A stretch of 64,000 bases of DNA, taken from assembly GCF_027596085.1 (NCBI RefSeq), contig NC_072457.1, positions 4,795,629 through 4,859,628 of the forward strand, written 5' to 3'. The translations under genes were made by a program, and so were the position numbers. The DNA is from Anoplopoma fimbria (taxonomy: Eukaryota > Chordata > Actinopteri > Perciformes > Anoplopomatidae). A model generated the notes under the pieces. The model was given only the letters and a program-made list of their open reading frames with translations, was not told the origin of the DNA and ran no database searches. Shown piece after piece: positions 1-12,053 of this stretch. Every line of letters starts with the position of its first letter. Within the stretch, counting starts at the first letter, position 1.

Positions 1-623
1 CCTCCTATCACCTCCCATACTACATGTTACATTAATGTCTTTCGATAGGTCTTCATGCGTTCCAATAAAACAATTATTTTGGGGCTTTTCTCTCTGTACA
101 TTGTTTGTTCTTTTATACTTCATAATGTGAATCTTTCCAATTTCCCTGAAAAGTGCATGAATTTTCAATAAAATCTTCAAATCACTTTTATTCATGTATA
201 TTGTGCATATTTTAATTGTTTGCATGATTAGTGCAGTTTTCTTCTGTATCTGACTGTATCACATACTATGATATTACTTTCATATACTATACTAATGTGA
301 GGTGAATTTATGGAAGGGTTAAGATAAAGAAAGCAAAATATAAACATGAATCAATTTCAGATAATGTATAAAAAAAACTGAATTTCAGAGCTACAAGGAT
401 GAGGATGGGGCCCCATATCTCTCAGGACTGTGATGATTGTTTTACGTATTAAGATGATTATTAACTAGTTTATCAGATACATATTATGTTGGTTATTCAA
501 GTCATAAAAAGGGGTAGGAACTTTGCTGTAATTTACGGTATATACTTAGTGTTCTTTTTATCGGTTATTCTTGATTTGTTGCATGTTCAAATAAATCTAT
601 ATCTATACTAATCTAAAGCGTGA
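1..623. other. acaa1 intron 7, distal part
   Basis: AT-rich sequence with no coding segment I can recognise on either strand. It lies 3' of acaa1 exon 7 on the minus strand and is therefore intron 7, running off the left edge. Confidence 0.6.
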
Positions 624-3600
624 CTTACTATACTAAGACTTTTTTCATGATTTTTATTTGACATGCTATACTATGAAGTTGTTTTATGACTTTTTTCGAC
701 ATATATGACGGTTTTTATGACTTTTTTTTGACTTGCTATACTATGACGTTTTTTATGACTTTTCTATGACTTTTTTTCGACATACTATACTATGACGTTT
801 TTTTATGACTTTTCTGTGACTTTTTTCGACATGCTATACTATGACGTTTTTTTATGACTTTTTATGATTTTTTTCCGACATGCTATACTATGACGTTTTT
901 TTATGACTTTTCTATGATTTTTTTCGACATGCTATACTATGACGTTTTTTTTAAACTTTTTTCGACATACTATACAACGTTTTTTATTTACTTTTTTATG
1001 ACTTTTTTCGACATGCTATACTATGAAGTTGTTTTATGACTTTTTTCGACATATATGACTTTTTTATGATTTTTTTCGACATGCTATACTATGACGTTTT
1101 TTTATGACTTTTTTATGATTTTTTTCGACATGCTATACTATGAAGTTGTTTTATGACTTTTCGACATATATGATTTTTTTATGATTTTTCTATGACTTTT
1201 TTCGACATGCTATACTATGACGTTTTTTTATGACTTTTCTATGACTTTTTTCGACATGCTATACTATGACGTTTTTTATGACTTTTTTATGATTTTTTCG
1301 ACATGCTATACTATGACGTTTTTTATAACTTTTTTATGACTTTTTTCGACATGCTATACTATGACGTTTTTTATGACTTTTCTATGACTTTTTTCGACAT
1401 GCTATACTATGAAGGTGTTTTATGACTTTTTTCGACATATATGACTTTTTTATGATTTTTTTCGACATGCTATACTATGACGTTTTTTTATGACTTTTTT
1501 ATGATTTTTTTCGACATGCTATACTATGAAGTTGTTTTATGACTTTTTTCGACATATATGACTTTTTTATGATTTTTCTATGACTTTTTTCGACATGCTA
1601 TACTATGACGTTTTTTTATGACTTTTCTATGACTTTTTTCGACATGCTATACTATGACGTTTTTTTATGACTTTTTTATGATTTTTTTCGACATGCTATA
1701 CTATGACGTTTTTTAAAACTTTTTTACGACTTTTTTCGACATGCTATACTATGACTTTTTTTATGACTTTTCTTATGACTTTTTTCGACATGCTATATAC
1801 TATGAAGGTGTTTTATGACTTTTTTCGACATATATGACTTTTTTATGATTTTTTTCGACATGCTATACTATGACGTTTTTTTATGACTTTTCTATGACTT
1901 TTTTCGACATGCTATACTATGACGTTTTTTTAAAACTTTTTTCGACATGCTATACTATGACGTTTTTTATTTACTTTTTTATGACTTTTTTCGATATGCT
2001 ATACTATGACGTTTTTTTTTAACTTTTTCGACATGGTATACTATGACGTTTTTTATTTACTTTTTTTTCGACATGCTATACTATGAAGTTGTTTTATGAC
2101 TTTTTTTCGACATATATGACTTTTTTATGATTTTTCTATGACTTTTTTCGACATACTATACTATGACGTTTTTTTATGACTTTTTTATGATTTTTTTCGA
2201 CATGCTATACTATGACGTTTTTTATGACTTTTCTATGACTTTTTTCGACATGCTATACTATGAAGGTGTTTTATGACTTTTTTCGACATATATGACTTTT
2301 TTATGATTTTTTTCGACATGCTATACTATGACGTTTTTTTTTAACTTTTTTATGAATTTTTTCGACATGCTATACTATGACGTTTTTTATGATTTTTTTC
2401 GACATGCTATACTATGAAGGTTTTTATGACTTTTTTTCGACATGCTATACTATGACGTTTTTTTATGACTTTTCTATGACTTTTTTCGACATGCTATACT
2501 ATGAAGGTGTTTTATGACTTTTTTTTTTCGACATATATGACTTTTTTATGATTTTTTGATTTTTTCGACATGCTATACTATGACGTTTTTTTATGACTTT
2601 TTTATGATTTTTTTCGACATGCTATACTATGACGTTTTTTTATGACTTTTCTGTGACTTTTTTCGACATGCTATACTATACTATGACTTTTTTATGACTT
2701 TTTTCGATATGCTGTACTATGACGGTTTTTTATGACTTTTTTATGACTTTTTTCGACATGCTATACTATGACGTTTTTTTATGACATTTTATGACTTTTT
2801 TATTTTTTTTCGAATGCTATACTATGAAGTTTTTTTATGACTTTTTTCGACATATATGACTGCTATACTATGACGTTTTTTATGACTTTTTCTATGACTT
2901 TTTTCGACATGCTATACTATGACGTTTTTTTATGACTTTTCTGTGACTTTTTTCGACATGCTATACTATGACGTTTTTTATGACTTTTCTATGACTTTTT
3001 TCGACATGCTATACTATGAAGTTGTTTTATGACTTTTTTTCGACATATATGACTTTTTTATGATTTTTTTCGACATGCTATACTATGACGTTTTTTATTT
3101 ACTTTTTCATGACTTTTTTCGACATGCTATACTATGACGTTTTTTATGACTTTTTTATGACACATGCTATACTATGACGTTTTTTATGACTTTTTTCGAC
3201 TTTTTTTCGACATGCTATACTATGACGGTTTTTATGACTTTTTTCGACATGCTATGACTTTTTTATATGACTTTTTTTCGACATGCTATACTATGACGTT
3301 TTTTATGACTTTTCTATGACTTTTTTTCGACATGCTATACTATGACGGTTTTTATGACTTTTTTTTCGACATATATGACTATTTTTTTCGACATGCTATT
3401 ATGACGTTTTTTATGACTTTTTTATGATTTTTTTCGACATGCTATACTATGAAGTTTTTTTATGACTTTTTTCGACATATATGACTTTTATGATTTTTTT
3501 CGACATGCTATACTATGACGTTTTTTTATACTTTTTTATGACATTTTTTACTATGAAGTTGTTTTTTTTTTTATGACTTTTTTTTACATGCTATACTATG

Positions 3601-4210
3601 ACGTTTTTTTATGACTTTTTTGACTTTTTTCGACATGCTATACTATGACGTTTTTTATGACTTTTTATGACTTTTTTCGACATGCTATACTATGACGTTT
3701 TTTTATGACTTTTTATGATTTTTTTCGACATGCTATACTATGACGTTTTTTTATGACTTATTTATGATTTTTTTCGACATGCTATACTATGACGTTTTTT
3801 AATGACTTTTTGTGACTTTTTTCGACATGCTATACTATGAAGTTTTTTTTTTTTATGATATGACGTTTTTTTATGACTTTTTTCGATATGCTATACTATG
3901 ACGGTTTTTTATGACTTTTTTCGATATGCTATTATGACATGCTATACTATGAAGGTTTTTATGACTTTTTTATGACTTTTTTCGACATGCTATACTATAC
4001 TATGACGTTTTTTTATGACTTTTTTCGACATGCTATACTATGACGTTTTTTTATGATTTTTTAAAACTTTTTTTGCCATACTATGACTTTTTTTATGACT
4101 TTTTTCAACATGCTATACTATGACTTTTTTCAACATGCTATACTATGACATTTTTAAGGTCTTCTTTGATACACTACATTATGACTTTTATATGACTTTC
4201 ATGACATTTT
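624..4210. repeat. 3.6-kb AT-rich minisatellite in acaa1 intron 7
   Basis: A long tandem array built from variants of two short modules: one reading cgacatgctatactatgacg, the other a T-run followed by atgac/atgat. Modules recur about every 40-60 bp, with a related variant that reads cgacatatatgac. Copies vary in T-run length and carry point changes, and some groups of units repeat in the same order, suggesting higher-order units. Short ORFs inside are low-complexity Phe/Tyr/Met strings and are not genes. Confidence 0.95.
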
Positions 4211-4403
4211 TCTACAAACATTTACTTCTTTAACAGTTCTTTTGAGTCCAGGCTCAGGTCTATGCCAAATTCTAAGATATATTCCCTAAAGGTGTCCCTG
4301 GAAATAGCGGTCACGAGAAAGGGACGGATGGACGGACGGAGGAACAGGTGGACAGACAGACAACCTGAACAGCGTGGAGCCATAAAAACTTCACTGCACT
4401 CAC

Positions 4404-4484
4404 TTTTGCTGAGAACTGAGAGCGAAGGCGTCCTGCTTTTCTCTGGAGATCCCGAATCTCTCTGCGACGTTCTCTGAGGTGATG
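4404..4484 (-). CDS. acaa1: acaa1 exon 7
   Basis: 81 nt encoding ITSENVAERFGISREKQDAF then ALSSQQ and two bases of Lys, with acceptor TTACAG and donor GTGAGT. This is the last acaa1 exon before the minisatellite; the remaining exons are off window. Confidence 0.95.
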
Positions 4485-7400
4485 CTGTAAAAACAAAGAA
4501 CATGTGGATCACATCCTCCATTGACCTGGGCCAGGTGGTGCGGAATCAATTTGGGGGAAATACATTGTTTGTAAATTGGGTTTTTTTATTTTATTATATA
4601 AACACTTTTCAGGGCCACATCACAAAATTTGAGATTAACGGCACATTTTTGGATGAGACATGTTGTGGTTACTATAACACGTTTTGGTATTATATAAATA
4701 CCATAAAACCAAATATGGGATTATAAAAAACTCATTAAAGGGATTGGTATAACACATTTGGGATCATAGCAAGTTTAAGGATAAAAATATGTGGAAATGA
4801 CGGCATTTTTGGAGATTGTGATCACAGATTTTGGAATGATAACAAATACAGTTTGAGATTGTTAAAACAAATTGGAGCATATCACAAATGTTCTGTTGTG
4901 TGAGCAGCAGAGGTCTCACCCCATCGGGATGATGCAGTCTCTGGCTTTGTCGATGTCGGTCAGCCTGGAGCTCAAATCTCCTGGATTTCCTAGCTCACGC
5001 AGAGACATGCTCTCCACGCTGACAAACACACAAACACACAGTTTTATACTGGTAAAGAAAAGAAACATTTTTTGTACCCTTTCACACTGAATGATAAATA
5101 AACGTACCCACAGGCGAGGCCCAGGTCAATGGATCTGCTCCTGATGGCTCCTGATCACACACAGCGTTACAAACAGAGTAAACACACGTTGTATTTATGT
5201 TAATGAGTGATGACTGGAGAGTTTGTACCTGCGATGTTGAACAGAGCCTGCAGTCCAGAGGAGCACTGTCTGTTGGTGGTGTAGCAGGGTACCGTCTCTG
5301 GAAACCCACTGAAACCAAGACAGAGCCGTGAGACACAGTGTGACTGAATGAAGGAGGATGAGCGAGTGAATCAGTGATGATGATGATGATGATGATGATG
5401 ATGAGTGATGATGATGAGTCTGACCTGAGGAAGTGAGCCACCCTGGCCATCAGAGCACCGGCACCGGGCTGCAACACATTACCTGCAGACAGCAACAAAC
5501 AGGTCAACAAACAGGGCATTCTATAATCAAAAATCTATAATTAAAAATCTATAATTAAAAATCTATAACACCAGAGTCAGAGTAGAAAACAATCTGCTGC
5601 AATGGAATTAATTAATAATTAATTAGGATTTATAAATATTATTATTAATAAAGTTTAATTACATTTTTTCTGCCTTCAAGAAAAAAGGAAATATGGCTGC
5701 CTGTTAGACTTCCCATAATGTCTTAAACTATAAAATATCTTAATATATTTTATGTATTAAAACCTTTTAATTCATTGATATTTGTAACATGAACTTTGTT
5801 GTAGAAGAAGTACTCAGATATTTTACTTAAGTAAAACTAGCAATAACACAGTGTAGAAATACTTCTTGGTAGTTTGTGAATTTTAATCAAGAGATCAATA
5901 AAGTTTTATTTTAATCTTAAATAATTCAACAGAAATGATGTGTTGATTATATTTTGTATTATTAATCTGAATCTGCAAAGTAACTGAAGTTATTGAATAA
6001 ATGTACTAAAATGTACTAAATTGTACTCAAGTACAATACTTGAGTAAAGGTACTTAGTTACTTTCCATTTCAAAATGCAGAGCAGATTTATTTTACTCTA
6101 ATTTTTTTGTGGATTTATTTTGTGTAGAGAAAGAACCAAATTATTAACATTAAATCAAAAATGTAATTAGTATTTGACTTGACAAACACAACGTGACGGC
6201 GGTCAAAGAACAGAATTGAATCGTCTCACCGACACAAACGTCCCCCAGCTTGTCGGCTGAAAGTCCAACATCTGTGAGCACAGCTGTCATCACCGCACTC
6301 AGCAGCTCGTCAGGCGTCGTGTCCTGCAGACGAACAGAAGGGTTAAATTATAGCACGGAGGTCGGAGTAGTAGTGAAGTAAAGTACTACAACTAAGCTAC
6401 AAATACTCCAATATAATTAAAGCATTAAAAAAATACATGTAAAAGTCAATAAACCTCTTTCACTAAAGAAAGAGGTTTAGTTTAGTCAAAAAGGTCAGGA
6501 TAATTAACTCTTTAACAATTTATTATAGTGATAAAATTATATTATGTTTTTTATATACTAGCTACTATATGTACATAGTAAATGTACTTTCCACCACTGC
6601 TGTATCATTTGTTTCACTCCAATCAGCTTCATCATTAGCTTGTTTGCAGATACACCAGTTAAAAGCATTGGTGGAATGTAACTAAGTACATTCACTTGAG
6701 TATTTACACTTTATGTGACTTTATACTATATCTCAGGGGTAAATACGTAATTTACCCCTGAAATTTGTAATGTAATGTAATTTTCCCCACATAAAGCTTT
6801 AGTTACTTAAAATATTACACCACAAATGTGTTGATGTTGAATGTTTGTGATAAACTGAAGGATGGAGTTTTCCCCTTTATGTATTAATACAACTCTTCTT
6901 ATTCTTTAAGCTCTTCTTATTTTAAACTCTTCTTATTCTTTAACTCTTCTTATTCTTTAAGCTAAATAAACTCTTCTTATTCTTTAACTCTTCTTATTCT
7001 CTTCTTATTCTTTAACTCTTCTTATTCTTTAACTCTTCTTATTCTTTAAACTCTTCTTAAACTTCTCTTCTTATTCTTTAACTCTTCTTATTCTTTAAGC
7101 TAAATAAACTCTTCTTATTCTTTAACTCTTCTTATTCTTTAAACTCTTCTTATTCTTTAAGCTAAATAAACTCTTCTTATTCTTTAACTCTTCTTATTCT
7201 TTAACTCTTCTTATTCTTTAAGCTAAATAAACTCTTATTCTTTAACTCTTCTTATTCTTTAACTCTTCTTATTCTTTAAGATAAATAAACTCTTCTTATT
7301 CTTTAACTCTTCTTATTCTTTAAGCTAAATAAACTCTTCTTATTCTTTAACTCTTCTTATTCTTTCTTATTCTTTAACTCTAAAATAAACTCTTCTTATT

Positions 7401-7827
7401 CTTTAACTCTTCTTATTCTTTAAACTCTTCTTATTCTTTAACTCTTCTTATTCTTTAACTCTTCTTATTCTTTAACTCTTCTTATTCTTTAAGCTAAATA
7501 AACTATTTAAAAAGGCCTCTCTGAGCTCATTATTTCCTGAAGTTAAGGATCATTAATTAAGTACTCCTTCCACCACCACAGTTTGATGTTCTTCCTCACT
7601 GCATCATCTTCCTCTTCACTCTTCATCACACCTGTCAGGTGAGCCAGTCAGACCTCAGTCACCTTAAACGCTCCTCTCTTCGCCTTCCCGACGGCCGTCC
7701 TCCGTCCATGAACCACCACCACGTCCTCCGGGCTGCTGCTGCCGGCAGACCCGCACTGCGACCTCCGCACACGTGTGGAGGAACCAGCGGGGGACAAGTG
7801 GCCAGAAATGATCTTTAACCTGTGCAT
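4404..7827 (-). CDS. acaa1: acaa1, peroxisomal 3-ketoacyl-CoA thiolase (exons 1-7, 3' part off window)
   Basis: Encodes the enzyme that cleaves 3-ketoacyl-CoA in the last step of straight-chain peroxisomal beta-oxidation. CDS join (minus): 7827-7663, 6323-6230, 5482-5425, 5308-5229, 5150-5108, 5018-4920, 4484-4404; all junctions are GT-AG and phases agree, giving 206 codons plus 2 nt. The start was chosen because MHRLKIISGHL contains R-L-x5-H-L at residues 3-11, a PTS2 peroxisomal import signal like that of human ACAA1. Other family landmarks are DVVVVHGRRTAVG, DTTPDELLSAVMTAVL, GNVLQPGAGALMARVAHFL, and NRQCSSGLQAL with the nucleophilic Cys at about residue 121. The human protein has 424 residues, so about half is present; the distal catalytic His and Cys exons lie beyond the left edge. 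Mitochondrial acaa2 lacks the PTS2, which argues against it. Confidence 0.95.
4485..4919. other. acaa1 intron 6
   Basis: 435-bp AT-rich intron. I see no coding or repeat structure in it beyond weak internal similarity of short TATAACAC-type strings. Confidence 0.7.
4920..5018 (-). CDS. acaa1: acaa1 exon 6
   Basis: 99 nt encoding VESMSLRELGNPGDLSSRL through KARDCIIPMG. Human ACAA1 has VESMSL, RGNPG and KARDCLIPMG at the same place. Confidence 0.95.
5108..5150 (-). CDS. acaa1: acaa1 exon 5
   Basis: A 43-nt micro-exon encoding GAIRSRSIDLGLACG, matching human GGIRNGSYDIGMACG in position and phase. The acceptor is GATCAG and the donor GTACGT. Confidence 0.92.
5229..5308 (-). CDS. acaa1: acaa1 exon 4 (active-site cysteine)
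   Basis: 80 nt encoding GFPETVPCYTTNRQ, then CSSGLQALFNIA. The Cys of CSSGLQA is the acyl-accepting nucleophile of thiolases. Confidence 0.95.
5374..5418. repeat. (GAT)n trinucleotide repeat
   Basis: About 14 ATG/GAT triplets inside acaa1 intron 3, ending a few bases from the exon 3 donor. Confidence 0.9.
5425..5482 (-). CDS. acaa1: acaa1 exon 3
   Basis: 58 nt encoding GNVLQPGAGALMARVAHFL plus a split Ser. The acceptor is CTGCAG and the donor GTCAGA. Phase 1 in, phase 2 out. Confidence 0.94.
5803..6068. mobile_element. hAT-like non-autonomous element remnant
   Basis: In acaa1 intron 2. It begins with gtagaagaagtactcagat and ttacttaagtaaaactagcaataac, and ends with gtacttagttactttcca. This matches a family seen repeatedly in this window whose ends read CAGTGGTGGAAGAAGTA and its complement. 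The ends are degraded and I see no target duplication. Confidence 0.55.
6230..6323 (-). CDS. acaa1: acaa1 exon 2
   Basis: 94 nt, acceptor CTGCAG, donor GTGAGA. Encodes DTTPDELLSAVMTAVLTDVG through LGDVCV and the first base of the next Gly. Very close to human ACAA1 (DTTPDELLSAVMTAVL). Confidence 0.95.
6345..6790. mobile_element. further fragments of the CAGTGGTGGAA hAT-like family
   Basis: acaa1 intron 1. gtactttccaccactgctg near 6585-6603 looks like one terminus. ttggtggaatgtaactaagtacattcacttgagta near 6669 looks like the start of another copy, facing the other way. The copies are incomplete. Confidence 0.45.
6892..7504. repeat. 17-bp minisatellite (CTCTTCTTATTCTTTAA)n
   Basis: About 600 bp of tandem ctcttcttattctttaa units, with some units extended by gctaaataaa to form a ~27-bp variant. 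It lies in acaa1 intron 1; in the transcript it would be an A/G-rich tract. Confidence 0.95.
7663..7827 (-). CDS. acaa1: acaa1 exon 1 (start codon and PTS2)
   Basis: 55 codons from ATG (7827-7825) to KRGAFK, followed by donor GTGACT. Residues 3-11 form the PTS2 nonapeptide RLKIISGHL. Residues 12-33 are Ser/Gly/Arg-rich and fit the cleaved presequence; the thiolase fold starts at about EDVVVVHGRRT. Confidence 0.93.
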
Positions 7828-8651
7828 ATTTAAGATTTAAAAACGGATTTAATCTGAGGTTGCACTTCTACAAACAGCCTGTTTGGTTTGAACTCTGCAC
7901 TCTGCTGTCAGCTGTCAGGACGGAAAGCGCGGAGGGACAAACTTTGAGTAAATTGCCTTCCGAGCGGTTCTCATCGGTGTTGTGTCCGACTGAAACACTT
8001 CCGGTTCGGGTTTTATGTCAGAAAAAAGGATGTACTTTATTATTTTCTTGGATTTATTTGATGCTAAATTAGTAATACTACAATAAGACAATATTCATAT
8101 TTGAGAAGCTGGAAAACTGAATTTTTTTTACATTAAAAAAAGACAAATATTTGCCAGATTATTTTCTGCCAATCAACTAATTAAGATAAAATAAAATAAT
8201 TCTTTATTAGTAATTAGAAATTTACAGGATTACAGCAGCAGAGAGGATAGTGCAAAACAAGAGACATAGTAAAAGAAAAACAAGATAAAATAAAATGAAA
8301 TAAAAACAAGTATTATAAATAAGCAATAAAAAACAGTAAAAAAAAGAAATCCACAATAACTGAAATATTATATGTACAGACAGAAAAACTATTATAGCTA
8401 TAAATTGTATTTTATTTCACATGTGTCATGTGGTCTGCTGGGAGCAGAGTTGGTTGTGCATCTAATTGACGAAAGGAGTAATTGTTTCAGCTGTTCTTGT
8501 ATAAACTGTTCGGTAAATTCTTCATATGTTTTGTTCTTAATTAATTTGTAAAGTAACTGAAGCTGTCACACTAATGTCGTGGAGTAGAATCAGAAAGTAG
8601 CATGAGAAGAAAATACTCAAGTAAAGTAAGAGTACCTCATATTTGTACTTA
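7828..8651. other. acaa1 5' flank / intergenic
   Basis: Holds the presumed acaa1 promoter and 5' UTR in the first ~200 bp, then AT-rich sequence. I see no coding exon. A stretch of aaaataaaa-type sequence at 8180-8400 is low complexity. Confidence 0.6.
7997..8004 (+). promoter_or_regulatory. ETS/GABP-type site upstream of acaa1
   Basis: acttccgg, about 170 bp upstream of the acaa1 ATG, matches the ETS core common in TATA-less housekeeping promoters. No TATA box is evident. Assignment to acaa1 rests on position only. Confidence 0.35.
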
Positions 8652-8884
8652 CAGTACCAGTCAAAAGTTTGGACACACCTTCTCATTCAACTACTTTGAA
8701 GAATGTAAAATATAAAACATATTCTGGTTTGTTGAGCATTTGTTTGTTTACCACATAATTCCATATGTGTTCCTTCATAGTTTGGATGTCTTCAATATTA
8801 ATCTACAATGTAGAAAAAAATAAAAATAAAAATAAAGAAAAACCATTGAATGAGAAGGTGTGTCCAAACTTTTGACTGGTACTG
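8652..8884. mobile_element. Tc1-like MITE with TA target duplication (copy 1)
   Basis: 233 bp. The left end cagtaccagtcaaaagtttg and the right end caaacttttgactggtactg are inverted repeats that extend through the ggacacaccttctcattcaa portion. The element is flanked by TA on both sides (8650-8651 and 8885-8886), as for Tc1/mariner insertions. There is no transposase ORF, so it is non-autonomous. A near-identical copy sits at 39041-39267. Confidence 0.92.
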
Positions 8885-8975
8885 TACCTACAGTGATTGG
8901 GTGATATACGTGTGTAAAAGCCACCTTGGTGGATTCAGAATGAATAGAAGAAAACCAAGTTTTACATCTCAACCT

Positions 8976-8981
8976 TTTATT
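8976..8981 (-). promoter_or_regulatory. candidate btbd3 polyadenylation signal
   Basis: AATAAA on the minus strand (TTTATT on plus) about 2.04 kb after the stop, just before the MITE. Another AATAAA near 9558 could be used for a shorter transcript. Confidence 0.35.
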
Positions 8982-10364
8982 TCCAAATTTGTCACAACAA
9001 CACATTGATAAGGCCACCAACTCACTGCACATTCTGGTTGGAATCAGATAACAGGAAACAAAGACATCCAAAAATATGTTTCTTCAATATAGAATCATAT
9101 AAAACTGTTTTGTTTTTTTCTTCTCCATTTTCAAAGACAGCAGATGAAGAAGTGCTTCAGGACACAATCACAGAAATATTTACACAACTGCAATCTTAAT
9201 GAAACACTAAATCAGGATGTCGTACAAACATCCTGTTTTTCAAAACAAAAGCACAGGAGTTGATGACTGTCTGTAGGCGTGATGTCTGAGGAATACTGTT
9301 ATTTAAATACAGCACAAAAAAAACAAACTGTACAGTAACAGTTAAAATCCTTTCAGATAACCTGTTGTACTGCAGGGGGGACAGAAAGAATTTCAAGTGG
9401 ATTATGTATGAAATGCACCTTTAAGTTCCGACATTTCATAAGAGAAGAAGAGGACAGAACAGAACACCAGAGGGAGGTTACAGTACGTCTGCAGTAGTGT
9501 GTATAAAAGAAGTGAAGAGTGTAATCAGTTGTTGTATTACAAACATAAAAAGGTTTTATTCAGCTTTAAAAGGTTTTCAATACGAAAAACAGAGCTTTTC
9601 TATTGCCTCCACACGGCTCTCAACATGGCTACGGCTGAGGAGCTAACGTTGCTAACAGCGCTAACACTACAAACAACAGCAACAGTGTTTACCTGAGGGG
9701 GGCTCGCAAGTTTGCTGCTATATAAATGCTCCGAATGTCATAAAGAGAACCTTTAAATACCAAAAACAACCAACAGTAAACACCTGCACAGGTTAAAAAC
9801 ATAAAAGTAGTGCTTCTTTTTCTTTTTTTAAAGTCCTTCAGTTCTACAGTAACAGCAGGAATGTTTCCATATCTTTGAAATCATGAGAGGGAAAGCTGAA
9901 TGAGAAACATTCAAACATATTTCTCTCTCTGGGATTCTCTCATCATAAAACTGAACTCAAAATATTTAAGGCAAGAAACCGAAAACCTGTTTTTGAGTTG
10001 ATGGGTTTTCTTTTTTACGTATGATATTTGCAGTAACTTATACACACAATTGTTTAGAAGTGCTTTTTAATGTCATTCAGTTTAGTGTTAATAAAATGTG
10101 CTATGGAAGAGGCTCGTCCTCTTCAGCTTCATATGGTGCTTAAATGTTTACTCGATTTAATTATTGGGATGAACAACATTTTGAATTAGTTCAAGTTTTG
10201 GACTCTGGGATCTAAATGATAAAAAAAAAAAAAAAAAAAAAGGATTAATCGACAATTAAATTGCACATGAAAAATAGTACAAATACTATTCAGGGATGTG
10301 TACAGACTTGACTCCTGACATGAAGCTGGATCAACCAATCAGCAAAAAGCAATGTTGAGATTGG

Positions 10365-10366
<2 letters not shown>

Positions 10367-10427
<61 letters not shown>
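10367..10427. repeat. (GT)n microsatellite
   Basis: About 30 uninterrupted GT units in the btbd3 3' UTR region; CA repeat in the transcript. Confidence 0.95.
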
Positions 10428-10428
<1 letters not shown>

Positions 10429-11020
10429 TTATGTGTCTAGTGGGTATTTGTGTGGGAATATGTTGAAATGTAGCATAAAACAATATATACATGTGTAGTA
10501 ACTGGTGATAACATTGTAACTCTCCCTTTAACACCTCGAGGTGTATTAGGACATTATGGTAAATGTTGTAAATAAACGTTCAGAACTGCTTTGTGCCAAT
10601 ATTAGAGTTTTACATTATAAAAACTACGATGAAGTACTTTGATTTATCAGGTATTTAAATCGCTGCATTTACCCCAAAAACAGGCTGTCCTGTCTGGGTG
10701 TTTTATCAGATTTCCTAATAAATTCTGCCATGTTTGTTTGCAACTCCTGCGTTACCAAGACAAAGTGAAACAGCGATGACCCTAACTCAACAGCAGCTGC
10801 TGTAAACAATAACAACAACAACAACAACAACAACAGAGGTGTGAAGGAATGTGAGGTTTCAGACTTCTTCAATAGTGCCTTCATGTTCCAATTCAAACTG
10901 TCGTCCCGTCTCAAAGGCTCAGCAGCAGATTCAGGAGCCCCGCCCTCCTCAAAACAGCTTCCCGAGAACTCGTCTCCGCACTTTCAAAGTAAAAGTCTAC
11001 GTCCTCCCTTAGTGCCGGGT

Positions 11021-12053
11021 TCAGGCGTAGAAGATAAGCTCGGGGATCTGGCCTCCTTGCACCCCGGTGCCGTTGGTGCTGTCCGAGGAGCACTGGAACT
11101 GGAAGGTCACTTTCCCACACTGCACCTCTGTCATGCCCTCCTGGCCGAAGTAGCTGAGCTCGTTGCCGTCCAGCACCACGCTGGCGGTGTAGAAGGTGTC
11201 GGGCTCGATCTGCACCGGGTAGTCGAAGGACACGGGGAAAGTGCTGCTGGAGCCGTCTGAGAAGTACTTGATGATCTTCTGGGCCATCGACACGCCCTGC
11301 CGCTTCAGCTCGATCTTGGCGCTGTACTCGGCCGAGCCGCAGCTGGAGCCGTACAGGCCGAAGCCGGCGATGAAGACGCGCTTATCCGTGGCGAACTGGA
11401 TGCTGTCGCAGCGGCCCCGGTACCGCCACTGATTGCTCCGGTAGGCGCAGGACTGGAAGCGGTGGCATCGCTGCGGCGCCAGGCCTTTGCGAGGTTTGGT
11501 GCAGAACAGCAGTTCGGGCTTGTTGGCGGCGGTGTACCAGAGGAAAATGTCGTTGGTCTCGTTGAGCGTGAGCACGCCGGACTGCGCCGCCCCGTTGGCG
11601 AAGTCCTCCAGGATCATGGTGGGGATGCGGATCAGGTAGATGGCCTTCCCTAAGACCAGACGCTTGTTCTCGATGGTCGGCGTCAGGTCTTGCCGTTGAC
11701 ACTCGGCCTCGGCCCAGTTCAGCGCCGCCTCGAACACCACCATCTCTTTGGCGTTGAGGGTCTCCCGCCGCAGGATGCACTCCAGCGTCTGGGTGTCGAT
11801 GTCGCAGAAGCCCTCGGAGCGCAGCGCGAGCTCGGCCTGGGCGTCGATCACCTCCCAGCAGCGCTGCGTCAGGTCGGGCTCCTCGAACAGGCAGCTCTGA
11901 GACAGCAGCACGCAGGCGTTCTTGGCGCTCAGGCTCGTCTCCAGGAAGTTGACGCAGGCCCGGGCCAGGTGAGGCACGATGTACTTTTTGGCGGCGTAGA
12001 GGGTGGCGAGCACGGTGTCGGCACACAGGTCGATCTCGTCACAGTAGATGTAC
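11021..12053 (-). CDS. btbd3: btbd3 coding exon 4 (BTB end, BACK, PHR)
   Basis: 1033 nt with no internal stop; acceptor CCTCAG at 12055-12054, TGA at 11023-11021. It encodes YIYCDEIDLCADTVLATLYA through the BACK domain and the PHR domain (RGRCDSIQFATDKRVFIAGF, GQEGMTEVQCGKV). Confidence 0.95.

Larger units (their letters stand above)
8960..11020 (-). other. btbd3: btbd3 3' UTR (probable)
   Basis: About 2 kb of non-coding sequence directly after the btbd3 stop codon. It is free of introns or other genes as far as I can see and ends at a candidate polyadenylation signal. It includes a (GT)n tract and an A-run at 10219-10240. The exact 3' end is inferred. Confidence 0.5.

Noticed and set aside
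5082..5519. 145-codon minus-strand ORF at acaa1
   Set aside because: Reads through acaa1 exons 3-5 and introns in mixed frames, including the GAT repeat; the spliced exons explain the coding signal.
11382..12026. 214-codon ORF in another frame of the btbd3 exon
   Set aside because: Arg/Gly/Pro-rich shadow frame of a GC-rich true exon.
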